Assembly: GCF_947489365.1 (NCBI RefSeq)
Contig: NZ_CANLDB010000009.1
Coordinates: 62,001-126,000 of the forward strand
Origin: an uncultured Nocardioides sp.
GTDB taxonomy: Bacteria > Actinomycetota > Actinomycetes > Propionibacteriales > Nocardioidaceae
Length of the DNA stretch: 64,000 nt
Reading direction: 5' to 3'
Positions 27,960 through 36,684 of the stretch are shown piece after piece. Every line of letters starts with the position of its first letter. Within the stretch, counting starts at the first letter, position 1. The notes under the pieces are model-generated. The model ran no database searches and was not told the origin of the DNA. It saw nothing but the letters and a program-made list of their open reading frames with translations. A program made the translations under genes and the position numbers.

Positions 27960-29150
27960 GTGCCAGGACGCCTCTTCACGTCCGAGTCGGTGACCGAGGG
28001 TCACCCCGACAAGATCGCCGACCAGATCAGCGACACCGTCCTGGACTACCTCCTGGCGCACGACCCGGGCAGCCGGGTCGCGGTCGAGACGCTGCTGACC
28101 ACCGGCCTCGTCGTCGTCGCCGGCGAGGTCGGCACCACGGCGTACGCGCCCGTCGCCGAGCTCGTCCGCAAGAAGATCCTCGAGATCGGCTACGACTCCT
28201 CCGAGAAGGGCTTCGACGGCGCCAGCTGCGGCGTCCAGGTCGCCATCGGCGGCCAGTCGGCCGACATCGCCCAGGGCGTTGACACCGGCCACGAGTCCCG
28301 CACCGGCTCCGTCGACGCGCTCGACAAGCAGGGCGCGGGCGACCAGGGCCTGATGTTCGGCTACGCCTGCGACGACACCCCCGAGCTGATGCCGCTGCCG
28401 ATCACGCTCGCGCAGCGGCTGGCGCAGCGCCTCACCGAGGTCCGCAAGGACGGCACGCTGCCCTACCTGCGCCCGGACGGGAAGACCCAGGTCACCATCG
28501 AGTACGACGCCGAGGGCCGCCCGGTCCGCGTCGACACCGTGGTGCTGTCGACGCAGCACGCCGAGGAGGTCGACCTCGACACCCTCGAGAAGGACGTCAA
28601 GACGCACGTCATCGACCCGGTGCTCGAGTCGTTCGACATCCCCTCCGCCGACTACCGCCTCCTGGTGAACCCGACCGGACGCTTCGTCGTCGGCGGCCCC
28701 ATGGGCGACGCCGGCCTCACGGGCCGCAAGATCATCGTCGACACGTACGGCGGCATGGCCCGCCACGGTGGCGGCGCCTTCTCGGGCAAGGACCCGAGCA
28801 AGGTCGACCGCTCCGCGGCGTACGCGATGCGCTGGGTGGCGAAGAACGTGGTCGCCGCGGGCCTGGCGAAGCGCTGCGAGGCGCAGGTCGCCTACGCCAT
28901 CGGCAAGGCCGCCCCGGTGGGCGTCTTCATCGAGACCTTCGGCACCGGTGTCGTCAGCGACGAGCAGATCCAGGACGCGGTGCTCGAGGTCTTCGACCTG
29001 CGCCCCTCCGCGATCGTGCGCGACCTCGACCTGCTGCGCCCGATCTACGCCGCCACCGCGGCGTACGGCCACTTCGGCCGCGAGCTGCCCGACTTCACCT
29101 GGGAGCGCACCGACCGCGCCGACGCACTGAAGGCAGCTGCGGGCGTCTGA
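27960..29150 (+). CDS. metK: S-adenosylmethionine synthetase
   Basis: MetK (396 residues) makes SAM from ATP and methionine. Motifs include 'RLFTSESVTEGHPDKIADQI' at the N-terminus, 'GAGDQGLMFGYA' near residue 125 and the triphosphate loop 'GGGAFSGKDPSKVDRSAAY'. Length is standard. The GTG at 27960 has AGGAG (27948-27952) seven bases upstream. In most actinobacteria priA follows directly; here an extra gene intervenes. Confidence 0.98.
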   Translation: MPGRLFTSESVTEGHPDKIADQISDTVLDYLLAHDPGSRVAVETLLTTGLVVVAGEVGTTAYAPVAELVRKKILEIGYDSSEKGFDGASCGVQVAIGGQSADIAQGVDTGHESRTGSVDALDKQGAGDQGLMFGYACDDTPELMPLPITLAQRLAQRLTEVRKDGTLPYLRPDGKTQVTIEYDAEGRPVRVDTVVLSTQHAEEVDLDTLEKDVKTHVIDPVLESFDIPSADYRLLVNPTGRFVVGGPMGDAGLTGRKIIVDTYGGMARHGGGAFSGKDPSKVDRSAAYAMRWVAKNVVAAGLAKRCEAQVAYAIGKAAPVGVFIETFGTGVVSDEQIQDAVLEVFDLRPSAIVRDLDLLRPIYAATAAYGHFGRELPDFTWERTDRADALKAAAGV

Positions 29151-29184
29151 GGGCCGCCTCGGATACCCGCAGGGGCTTGTGGAG

Positions 29185-30513
29185 TCAGGTGACCTCGCCG
29201 TAGGGGTGTCGCTGACGGTCGCGCGAGAGACGCTCTCGCACGTCATCTGGCCCCACCCCAAGTTCCAGGGCCACCCAGGCACGGGTCGCAAGGACGCACT
29301 GTCGCCAGGCGTTGAGTACGTCAATCGAGTCCGGCTTGGCTCGATTGACGTGCTTGACTCCGTTGTAAGTGCGGGTAGTCAGTTCGACCCAGTTGGTGAC
29401 GTCGAACGGCAGGACGGTGTCGACGTCTTCGGCGATTCGGTTTAGCCGCTGCTCAAGCGAGGTGTCCTTCGCACTCCGTCTCGTCATCCCGTCGCGTATG
29501 AAGAGCAGGTAGCCCAGCGCTTCAACCCCGGGGCCAACTTGAGCGAGGCGAGTCGAGTGCGTGGCTGGTCCGAGTTCTATGCTGCTTACTACCGGATCAA
29601 GAGCGCGCGAATACTGCTCTCGTAGTTGGATCCACCGCTGAACACCATGAACGCCGAGATCGGCAAAGCGGATCAGATGCGCCCGGTAGTCGGAGGGTGG
29701 TGACTGCGATACCCCGTTCGGCACCACCACCTCCCTCCACTTCTCACCGGCGCTCTCAGCGTTAGGTGACGTGACGGGGTCGTCCCGTCTCATGGCCTTG
29801 ATGACGACACAACTCTCGTGACGCCACCGAGAGAGCACGAGTAGATCGCGAAGGGCCATGTGAAGATCAGCGTGGTCGCGCCAATCCCTCTCGCCGGTCG
29901 AACGGGTGCAACTTTCCAGCGTGTCGAGCAGCACGTACCTGTCCGGATCTTCGGTCCTGACCTCCCACCCGGGTTGTAGTGAGAGATCCAACCCGTTGAA
30001 CTCACCCAGATGCACGGGCGCAGGGTCCACGCTTCTGACCTCGGCCCCGCCACCGACCTCGCTAGGAGTTCGGAAGTCCCAGGAAGTGACACCAAGCCAC
30101 TCACGCAGCCCAGAGATGTGAGCCTTAAGACCGTCCGGGCTGCCGAAGTTGAGGTCTTCACCTACACCAATGACGGCCGCGCGCGCCCAGATGCGGCCTC
30201 TCCCGGGTCCGAGCATGTTTGCGTGATAGCCACGCGCGTAGCACCGAACGAGGAGAACAGCACCCTGCGAGTCGACAAAGAGCACCCGGTTTGGGGCATC
30301 GATCGGCACGTCATCCAGGTCGTGCGCGGGATCGGCGAGGTATGCGTCTTCGCCTAGGAACCATCGCGCGTAAGGGCTTGACGGTTCGGACCAGGTCAAA
30401 GTGACAGAGATTCCGTCTGCCGAATGTTCTAGGAGAACTTGTCGGGCTGGGGTGCTGGCGTGGAAATCGTAGAAGTCGCCGACTCGCTGCGTGCCCAGGC
30501 TGAGTCCATTCAT
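29185..30513 (-). CDS. HEPN-domain protein with ApeA-like N-terminal region, putative abortive-infection defence
   Basis: This 442-residue protein lies on the opposite strand to its neighbours and is visibly richer in A/T with less biased third positions, a sign of recent acquisition. Its N-terminal ~150 residues ('NRVLFVDSQGAVLLVRCYAR', 'GREWLGVTSWDF'-like end) resemble the ApeA N-terminal domain. The C-terminal ~170 residues are helical and contain 'RTYNGVKH' (residues 381-388), an R-x6-H motif of HEPN ribonucleases. ApeA proteins act in phage defence by cleaving tRNA on infection; that role here is inferred. The family assignment rests on my reading of the pattern. It splits the usual metK-priA pair. 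Confidence 0.55.
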   Translation of the reverse strand: MNGLSLGTQRVGDFYDFHASTPARQVLLEHSADGISVTLTWSEPSSPYARWFLGEDAYLADPAHDLDDVPIDAPNRVLFVDSQGAVLLVRCYARGYHANMLGPGRGRIWARAAVIGVGEDLNFGSPDGLKAHISGLREWLGVTSWDFRTPSEVGGGAEVRSVDPAPVHLGEFNGLDLSLQPGWEVRTEDPDRYVLLDTLESCTRSTGERDWRDHADLHMALRDLLVLSRWRHESCVVIKAMRRDDPVTSPNAESAGEKWREVVVPNGVSQSPPSDYRAHLIRFADLGVHGVQRWIQLREQYSRALDPVVSSIELGPATHSTRLAQVGPGVEALGYLLFIRDGMTRRSAKDTSLEQRLNRIAEDVDTVLPFDVTNWVELTTRTYNGVKHVNRAKPDSIDVLNAWRQCVLATRAWVALELGVGPDDVRERLSRDRQRHPYGEVT

Positions 30514-30521
30514 TCGACCCC

Positions 30522-30527
30522 AGGCTA
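30522..30527 (-). promoter_or_regulatory. -10 box of the HEPN gene (leaderless)
   Basis: On the minus strand TAGCCT is followed by eight bases and the ATG at 30513, with no Shine-Dalgarno. The gene therefore uses the same promoter style as its host neighbours. Confidence 0.45.
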
Positions 30528-30599
30528 GTTCGAACGTGCCGACCGGGCTTGTGGATGGCCGCGGGCGGCCTGTCGGCGCCCGCTGCCAGGATCGGTGAC

Positions 30600-32708
30600 G
30601 TGACCCACCGCGTGCCCGACGAGGGCCCCGAGGAGCAGCAGGACGCCGGCCAGCCGGCCCTGCTGCCCGCGGTGGTGCGCTCGCAGGCGCGTGCGGCGCG
30701 GAAGAAGGCGGAGGCGCGCGAGAAGCGGCCGCCGAAGCCGGTGGCCGAGGTCGAGCCGGTGGCGTCCGTCCTGGTGGACGTCCCGCTGGCCCACCTCGAC
30801 CGGCCCTTCGACTACCTGGTGCCGGCGGACGCCGCGGAGACCGCCCGGCCCGGGGTGCGGGTCAAGGTGCGCTTCGCGGGGCAGGACGTCGACGGCTTCG
30901 TCGTCGCCCGTAAGGACGCCAGCGAGCACGGCGGCACCCTGCGCCCGCTGCGTCGCGTGGTCAGCGCGGAGCCGGTGCTGCACCCCGAGGTCGTAGAGCT
31001 CACCGCCACCCTCGCCCACCGGTACGCCGGCACCCGCGGCGACGTCCTGCGCCTCGCCGTGCCCCCGCGCCACGCGACCGTCGAGAAGGAGCAGACGCCC
31101 GAGGCGCCACCGCCGCCCGCGGCCGGCCCGAGCCTGGACGCCGCCCGCTCGGCCTGGGCCGACCACGACCCGGCAGCGGCGTTCCTCGGTCACCTCGCCG
31201 ACCCGTCCGGCGGCCCGGCCCCCCGGGCTGTGGTCACGGTCGCCCCCGGCGCCGACTGGACCTCGATGCTCGCCACCGCGGCGGCCGTCGCCGACGCCGC
31301 GGGTCGTGGCGCGCTGCTGTGCGTGCCCGACGGCCGCGACGTCGACCGGGTCTCCGCCGCGCTGACGAGGGCGCTGGGGGAGGGGCGCCACGTCGCCCTG
31401 CGCGCCGACGCCGGGCCCTCGCGCCGCTACCGCGACTTCCTCGCCGTCTCCCGCGGCGCCGTGCGGGTCGTGGTCGGCACCCGCGCCGCGGCGCTGGCCC
31501 CGGTCGCCGACCTGGGGCTCGTGGTCATCTGGGACGACGGTGACGACCTGTACTCCGAGCCGCGGGCGCCGTACCCCCACGCCCGGGAGACGCTGCTGCT
31601 CCGCGCGGCCCAGCAGGACACGGCGGTGCTGGTCGCCGGGTTCGCCCGGACGGTCGAGGGGGCCCAGCTCGTCCGCAGCGGCTGGGCCCACGCGATCGCC
31701 CCGACCCGGGAGACGCTGCGCGAGCGCGTCACGGTGCGCCTCGCCGGAGCCGACGACCGCGAAGTCGCCCGCGACCCGGCGGGCCGGGGAGCCCGCTTCC
31801 CCACCGCGGCCCGCGACCTCGTGCGCGACGCCCTCACCGGACCCGCGCCGGGCCCCGTCCTGGTGCAGGTCCCGCGGGCGGGCTACGCGCCGAGCCTGGC
31901 GTGCGACACCTGCCGCACCCCGGCGCGCTGCCCGCGCTGCGCGGGGCCGCTGGCCGTCACCACCGCCGGCGGCGTGCCGACCTGCCGCTGGTGCGGGCAC
32001 GCCGACGAGCACCACCGGTGCGCCGTGTGCGGGGCGACCGGCCTGCGAGCCCCGGTCCGGGGCTCGCAGCGCACCGTGGAGGAGCTCGGCCGGGCCCTGC
32101 CCGGGGCGCGGCTGCGGTCGTCGACGGGGGAGCAGGTGCTCGTCACCGTCCCCGACGAGCCGGCGGTCGTCGTCGCCACCCCCGGCGCCGAGCCCGTGGT
32201 GGAGGGCGCCGGGTACGCCGCCGTCGTGCTGCTGGACACCTGGCTCACCCTCGGCCGGATCGACCTGCGCAGCGACGAGGAGGCCCTGCGCCGGTGGCTG
32301 GGCGCCGCGGGGCTCGTCCGTCCCGGCGGGACGGTCGTGGCCGTCGGCGGTGACCCCACCCACCCCGCCCTGCAGGCGCTCGTCCGCTGGGACCCCGCCG
32401 GCTTCGCCGACCGCGAGACCGCGGCGCGGGCCGAGGCCGGGCTGCCGCCCGCCACCCGCATCGCCTCCCTGACCGCGCCCGCGGACGTCCTCGAGGAGGT
32501 GCTCGCCCAGCTCGACCCGCCGCCGCTGGTCACCGTCCTCGGGCCGGTGCCCGCGGGCCCCGCCGACACCGACGACCAGCGCCTCGTCCTGCGGGTGCCC
32601 CGCGCGGACGGGTCGACGCTGTCGACGGTCCTCGGCGACCTGCAGCGGACCCGCTCGGCGCGCAAGCAGCCGCCGGTGCGGGTGCAGGTCGACCCACCCG
32701 GCCTGTAG
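30600..32708 (+). CDS. priA: primosomal protein N' (PriA), actinobacterial form lacking helicase motifs
   Basis: The 702-residue protein matches PriA: a 3'-DNA-binding N-terminal domain ('HLDRPFDYLVPADAAETARP'), a helicase-like core, and a zinc module with paired Cys ('CDTCRTPARCPRCAGP', 'CRWCGH', 'CAVCG'). It lacks a Walker A GKT; the equivalent region reads 'VTVAPGADWTSM'. The DEAH box is replaced by 'VIWDDGDDLY'. It is unlikely to hydrolyse ATP and probably acts as a structural loader. GTG at 30600 is preferred; in-frame starts at 30549 and 30555 would add up to 17 residues. Def and fmt follow. Confidence 0.88.
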   Translation: MTHRVPDEGPEEQQDAGQPALLPAVVRSQARAARKKAEAREKRPPKPVAEVEPVASVLVDVPLAHLDRPFDYLVPADAAETARPGVRVKVRFAGQDVDGFVVARKDASEHGGTLRPLRRVVSAEPVLHPEVVELTATLAHRYAGTRGDVLRLAVPPRHATVEKEQTPEAPPPPAAGPSLDAARSAWADHDPAAAFLGHLADPSGGPAPRAVVTVAPGADWTSMLATAAAVADAAGRGALLCVPDGRDVDRVSAALTRALGEGRHVALRADAGPSRRYRDFLAVSRGAVRVVVGTRAAALAPVADLGLVVIWDDGDDLYSEPRAPYPHARETLLLRAAQQDTAVLVAGFARTVEGAQLVRSGWAHAIAPTRETLRERVTVRLAGADDREVARDPAGRGARFPTAARDLVRDALTGPAPGPVLVQVPRAGYAPSLACDTCRTPARCPRCAGPLAVTTAGGVPTCRWCGHADEHHRCAVCGATGLRAPVRGSQRTVEELGRALPGARLRSSTGEQVLVTVPDEPAVVVATPGAEPVVEGAGYAAVVLLDTWLTLGRIDLRSDEEALRRWLGAAGLVRPGGTVVAVGGDPTHPALQALVRWDPAGFADRETAARAEAGLPPATRIASLTAPADVLEEVLAQLDPPPLVTVLGPVPAGPADTDDQRLVLRVPRADGSTLSTVLGDLQRTRSARKQPPVRVQVDPPGL

Positions 32709-32721
32709 CGCCGGGACTCCC

Positions 32722-32727
32722 TAGACT
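32722..32727 (+). promoter_or_regulatory. candidate -10 box of def-fmt-rsmB
   Basis: TAGACT lies 44 bases upstream of the def GTG, in the gap after priA. The leader contains GAGAGGAG as the ribosome binding site. Confidence 0.45.
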
Positions 32728-32771
32728 CGACCGTCGTCCTGCAACCAGCAGACCACCCGAGAGGAGCGCCG

Positions 32772-33317
32772 GTGGCCGTCCGGCCCGTCCGCCTGTTCGG
32801 TGACCCGATCCTGCGCCGCCGCGCCGTCGAGGTCACCGACTTCGACGCCGAGCTGCGCCGGCTCGTCGCCGACCTCACCGACACCATGCTCGACGCCCCC
32901 GGCGCCGGCCTCGCCGCGCCGCAGGTCGGCGTCGGCCTCCGGGTGTTCACCTGGTCGGTGCACGGGGAGGTCGGCCACCTCGTCAACCCGGTGCTCGAGC
33001 TGTCCGACGAGCAGCAGGAGGGCCTCGAGGGCTGCCTGTCGCTGCCCGAGCTCACCGCCGAGTGCCGCCGGGCGATGAGCGTGGTCGCCCACGGGCAGGA
33101 CATGCACGGCGAGCCCGTCACGGTCCACGGCTCCGAGCTGCTGGCCCGGGCGATCCAGCACGAGACCGACCACCTCGACGGCGTCCTGTTCATCGACCGG
33201 CTGGAGACCGAGGAGCGCCGACGCGTCATGGCGGAGGTGCGTGCGGCCGACTGGTTCGGCGCCGAGCAGCCGCGGGTGAAGGTGTCCCCGCACGTGACCG
33301 GCGGGCTGGGCCTGTGA
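32772..33317 (+). CDS. def: peptide deformylase
   Basis: Def (181 residues) removes the formyl group from nascent proteins. All three motifs are present: 'GAGLAAPQVG', 'EGCLSLPE' with the metal-binding Cys, and 'QHETDHLDG' with the HExxH metal site. The GTG at 32772 follows GAGAGGAG. It overlaps fmt by four bases, so the paired formylation and deformylation functions are cotranslated. Confidence 0.97.
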   Translation: MAVRPVRLFGDPILRRRAVEVTDFDAELRRLVADLTDTMLDAPGAGLAAPQVGVGLRVFTWSVHGEVGHLVNPVLELSDEQQEGLEGCLSLPELTAECRRAMSVVAHGQDMHGEPVTVHGSELLARAIQHETDHLDGVLFIDRLETEERRRVMAEVRAADWFGAEQPRVKVSPHVTGGLGL

Positions 33318-34246
33318 GGGTCGTCTTCGCGGGCACCCCGGAGGTCGCGGTCCCCGCACTGCGCGCCGTCGCTGCCTCGGGCCACGAGCTGGTGGGCGTC
33401 GTCACCCGGCCCGACGCCCGGGCGGGGCGGGGCCGCTCGCTGGCCGCCAGCCCGGTCGCCGAGGTCGCCGCCGAGCTGGGGGTGCCCGTTCTCAAGCCCG
33501 GCCACCCCCGCGAGCCGGACTTCCAGGAGGCCCTGCGCGCCCTGGCCCCCGACTGCTGCCCCGTCGTCGCGTACGGCGCGCTGCTGCCCCGCTCCGCGCT
33601 CGACATCCCGCCCCACGGGTGGGTCAACCTGCACTTCTCATTGCTGCCGGCCTGGCGGGGCGCCGCGCCGGTGCAGCACGCCGTCCGGGCGGGCGACGAG
33701 ATCACCGGTGCCACCACCTTCCGGATCGTGGAGGCGATGGACGCTGGCCCGACGTACGGCGTGATGACGGAGCGGGTCCGCCCCACCGACACCGCCGGCG
33801 ACCTGCTCGAGCGCCTCGCCGTCGCCGGGTCCGACCTGCTCGTGGCCACCCTCGACGGCATCGAGGACGGCTCGCTGGAGGCCCGCGAGCAGCCGGACGA
33901 CGGGGTCTCCTACGCCCCGAAGGTCGAGGTGGCCGACGCCCGCGTCGACTGGGCCGAGCCCGCGGTCGCCGTGGACCGCCGCATCCGGTCCTGCACGCCG
34001 GCCCCCGGCGCGTGGACGTCGTACGTCGACGACCGGGTCAAGCTCGGCCCCGTCTCCCTCGACGTGCCCGACGACCTGGGGCGCCCCGAGCCCGGGGCGC
34101 TCGCGGTCCGCAAGGACGCCGTGTACGTCGGCACCGCGACCACCCCGGTCCGTCTCGGCGAGGTGAAGCCCCCCGGCAAGCGCATGATGCCCGCCGCCGA
34201 CTGGGCGCGCGGCGCGCGGCTGGCCGACGCCGAGCGGCTCGGATGA
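33314..34246 (+). CDS. fmt: methionyl-tRNA formyltransferase
   Basis: Fmt (310 residues) formylates initiator Met-tRNA. The N-terminal catalytic domain shows 'VVFAGTPEVAVPALRAV', 'AYGALLPRSALDIPPHGWVN' and 'LHFSLLPAWRGAAPVQHAV' (the folate-binding SLLP and catalytic Asn-His). The C-terminal OB-fold tRNA-binding domain starts near residue 205. It overlaps def upstream and rsmB downstream. Confidence 0.97.
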   Translation: MRVVFAGTPEVAVPALRAVAASGHELVGVVTRPDARAGRGRSLAASPVAEVAAELGVPVLKPGHPREPDFQEALRALAPDCCPVVAYGALLPRSALDIPPHGWVNLHFSLLPAWRGAAPVQHAVRAGDEITGATTFRIVEAMDAGPTYGVMTERVRPTDTAGDLLERLAVAGSDLLVATLDGIEDGSLEAREQPDDGVSYAPKVEVADARVDWAEPAVAVDRRIRSCTPAPGAWTSYVDDRVKLGPVSLDVPDDLGRPEPGALAVRKDAVYVGTATTPVRLGEVKPPGKRMMPAADWARGARLADAERLG

Positions 34247-35550
34247 GCCGGCCCGACCCCGCGCGGCTCGCCGCGTACGAGGTGCTCAAGGCGGTCCGCG
34301 TCGACGACGCCTACGCCAACCTCGTCCTGCCCCGCCTCCTGCGCGAGCACGGGCTGAGCGGCCGCGACGCCGGGTTCACCACCGAGCTCACCTCGGGGAC
34401 GCTGAGGGGCCGCGGCACGTACGACGCCGTGCTCGACGCCTGCACCGACAAGCCGCTCGCGTCCACGCCGGCCAAGGTGCTCGACGCCCTGCGGCTCGGC
34501 GCCCACCAGCTGCTCGCGATGCGCGTCCCCGCCCACGCGGCGATCTCGACCACCGTGGACCTCGTGCGCGACCGCGCCGGCGCGGGGGCCGGCGGGTTCG
34601 CCAACGCCGTCCTGCGGCGCGTCTCGCAGCGGGACCTCCCGGCCTGGCTCGACCACCTCGACCCCGCGGGCGACGACCTGTCCCTGCGCCACAGCCACCC
34701 CGCATGGGTCGTCGACCGTCTTCGCGAGGCCCTCGCCGCCGACGGTGCCGCCGACGGTGCCGCCGACGAGCTGCCCGCCCTGCTCGCCGCCGACAACGCC
34801 CCGCCCGCGGTCACCCTGGTCGCGCGGCCCGGGCGGATCACCCGGGACGCGCTGCTCGCGCAGGTCGAGGGGACCCCGACCGCGCGCTCGCCGTACGGCG
34901 TGGTGCTGGCCGGGGGCGACCCGGGCGCGGTCCCGGCCGTCCGCGACGGCCTCGCCGGTGTGCAGGACGAGGGCTCGCAGCTGGTCGCGATCGCGCTGGC
35001 CGAGGCGCCCCTCGAGGGCGCGGACGAGAGCTGGCTCGACCTGTGCGCCGGTCCCGGAGGCAAGGCCGCCCTGCTCGCCGGGCTCGCCGCCGACCGCGGC
35101 GCCCACCTCGTGGCCAACGAGGTCGCCCCCCACCGCGCCGACCTGGTCCGCCGCTCCCTGCGGGGGATGCCGGGCGAGCCGGAGGTGACCGTCGCCGACG
35201 GCCGGGACGGCCCCTGGGCGCCCGGCTCGTTCGACCGCGTCCTGCTCGACGCCCCGTGCACCGGCCTCGGTGCCCTGCGCCGGCGTCCCGAGGCGCGCTG
35301 GCGTCGTACGGCGGGCGACCTCGACAGCCTCGTGCCCCTCCAACGGGCGCTGCTCGCCTCGGCCCTGCGGTTCGTCCGTCCCGGCGGCGTCGTGCTCTAC
35401 GCGACCTGCTCCCCGGTGCTCGCCGAGACCCGCGAGGTCGTGGCGGCGTCCGCCGACGCCGACGGCGTCTCGCTGGAGCACACGGAGCAGCTCTGGCCCC
35501 ACCGCGACGGCACCGACGCCATGTTCACCGCCCTCCTGCGCCGCACCTGA
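34243..35550 (+). CDS. rsmB: 16S rRNA (cytosine-967 C5)-methyltransferase
   Basis: RsmB (435 residues) combines a NusB-like RNA-binding domain (residues 1-150) with a SAM-dependent m5C methyltransferase. The SAM site is 'DLCAGPGGKAALLAGLAA', the catalytic Cys motifs are 'LLDAPCTGLGALRRRPEARW' and 'LYATCSP'. A short Ala/Asp/Gly repeat (34739-34766) sits between the domains. The ATG overlaps the fmt stop. Confidence 0.96.
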   Translation: MSRPDPARLAAYEVLKAVRVDDAYANLVLPRLLREHGLSGRDAGFTTELTSGTLRGRGTYDAVLDACTDKPLASTPAKVLDALRLGAHQLLAMRVPAHAAISTTVDLVRDRAGAGAGGFANAVLRRVSQRDLPAWLDHLDPAGDDLSLRHSHPAWVVDRLREALAADGAADGAADELPALLAADNAPPAVTLVARPGRITRDALLAQVEGTPTARSPYGVVLAGGDPGAVPAVRDGLAGVQDEGSQLVAIALAEAPLEGADESWLDLCAGPGGKAALLAGLAADRGAHLVANEVAPHRADLVRRSLRGMPGEPEVTVADGRDGPWAPGSFDRVLLDAPCTGLGALRRRPEARWRRTAGDLDSLVPLQRALLASALRFVRPGGVVLYATCSPVLAETREVVAASADADGVSLEHTEQLWPHRDGTDAMFTALLRRT

Positions 35551-35584
35551 GCGACGGCGGACCCCTCCGTGGGTGGTCACGGGA

Positions 35585-35893
35585 CGTCAGGTGGTCGAGC
35601 AGCCGACGAGCGCAGCGAGGCCGCGTTGTCGAGACCGGGCGCGACAGGGGGTCTCGACGACGCGCGCTCGCAGGGCTCGCGTGCTGCTCGACCAGCGGCG
35701 GCGGGGTCAGGTGGTCGAGCAGCCGACGAGCGCAGCGAGTCCGCGTCGTCGAGACCCGTGCGAACGGGGGGTCTCGACGACGCGCGCTCGCCAGGGCTCG
35801 CGGGCTGCTCGACCAGCTGGGGTGGGTGCGCTCGCCGGAGCTCGCGTGCTGTTCGACCACCTGGGGTGGGTGCGCTCGCCGGGGCTCGCGTGC
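35585..35893. repeat. intergenic repeat tract, GGTCGAGCAGC/GTCGAGACC family
   Basis: The 361 bases between rsmB and the next gene hold no CDS. Two tandem copies of a ~123-base block start at 35587 and 35710. Each carries GGTGGTCGAGCAGCCGACGA followed by its near-complement ending GTCTCGACG...GCTGCTCGACC, so each folds into a long hairpin. Further partial GTGCGCTCGCCGG...GCTCGACC units follow to 35893. The family also occurs at 11570-11930. Confidence 0.85.
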
Positions 35894-35911
35894 CGCTCGA
35901 CCGGCCGACGC

Positions 35912-36652
35912 CTACTGGTCCAGCACGTGCCGCAGGTAGCGCATCGGGGCGTCGAGGTAGGCCTTCCAGTGCCGCACCAGCTCGAGGTCCTCCCACGCGG
36001 CCTCGCGCAGGCCCCACTCGCCGACCTCGAGCAGGCGCACGCCGGGCATGGCGGCGAGCACGGGGGAGTGGGTGGCGCAGACCGCCTGCCCGCCGTCCGC
36101 CACCAGGTCGGCGAGCGCCCCGACCAGGCCGAGCGTCGACGAGAACGACAGGGCGGCCTCCGGCTCGTCGAGGCAGTAGAAGCCGGGGGAGTCGAACCGG
36201 GTCCGCAGCACCGCCAGGAACGACTCGCCGTGGCTCATCTCGTGGTAGCGCGGCTCCCGCGACCGCGAGTGGTCGAGCGGCGGGTGGTCCTCCAGGAACG
36301 TGTACCAGGAGTGCATCGTCTCGGCCCGCAGGAAGAAGCCGTAGCGGCCCGTCCCCAGCCCCCGCTCCACCCGCAGCGCGCGACCCAGCGGAGACTCCGA
36401 GCGGCGCGTGCTGTGGTGCCCGTACGGCGTCCCGCCCTCCGGCGAGAGCCCGAACGCCTCGGCGAGCCCCTCGACCAGCGTCGACTTGCCCGAGCCGTTC
36501 TCGCCGACCAGCATCGTCACGCCCTTCGCGGGGGTGAACCCCTCCCGCAGCACCTGCGCGACGGCGGGCACGGTCGCGGGCCACTCCTCGCGGTCGATCC
36601 CGTCGTCGTCGCGCACCGCGAAGCGGCGCACCGGCGGCTGGTCGAAGTCCAC
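35912..36652 (-). CDS. stand-alone AAA/ABC-type ATPase (COG3910-like)
   Basis: The 246-residue protein has Walker A 'LVGENGSGKSTLVEGLAEAF' near residue 50, an ABC-like signature 'MSHGESFLAVL', Walker B 'GFYCLDEPEAALS' and the switch His in 'QAVCATHSPVLAAM'. It matches single-domain predicted ATPases with no transporter subunit, related to RecF/OLD-type ATPases rather than importers. The GTG at 36652 is chosen because TAGGTT ends seven bases upstream (leaderless); an in-frame TTG at 36661 would add three residues. It is divergent from the LigD-like polymerase gene with only 32 bases between the start codons. Confidence 0.75.
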   Translation of the reverse strand: MDFDQPPVRRFAVRDDDGIDREEWPATVPAVAQVLREGFTPAKGVTMLVGENGSGKSTLVEGLAEAFGLSPEGGTPYGHHSTRRSESPLGRALRVERGLGTGRYGFFLRAETMHSWYTFLEDHPPLDHSRSREPRYHEMSHGESFLAVLRTRFDSPGFYCLDEPEAALSFSSTLGLVGALADLVADGGQAVCATHSPVLAAMPGVRLLEVGEWGLREAAWEDLELVRHWKAYLDAPMRYLRHVLDQ

Positions 36653-36659
36653 GCCCGAC

Positions 36660-36665
36660 AACCTA
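36660..36665 (-). promoter_or_regulatory. -10 box of the COG3910-like ATPase gene (leaderless)
   Basis: On the minus strand TAGGTT is followed by GTCGGGC and the GTG at 36652. It lies within the 32-base gap to the divergent LigD-like gene. Confidence 0.55.
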
Positions 36666-36672
36666 GAGGCCG

Positions 36673-36678
36673 TAGGTT
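36673..36678 (+). promoter_or_regulatory. -10 box of the LigD-like polymerase gene (leaderless)
   Basis: TAGGTT is followed by six bases and the GTG at 36685. Together with the opposing box at 36660-36665 it forms a very compact divergent promoter pair, so the -35 region of each must lie inside the other gene. Confidence 0.55.
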
Positions 36679-36684
36679 GATCCG

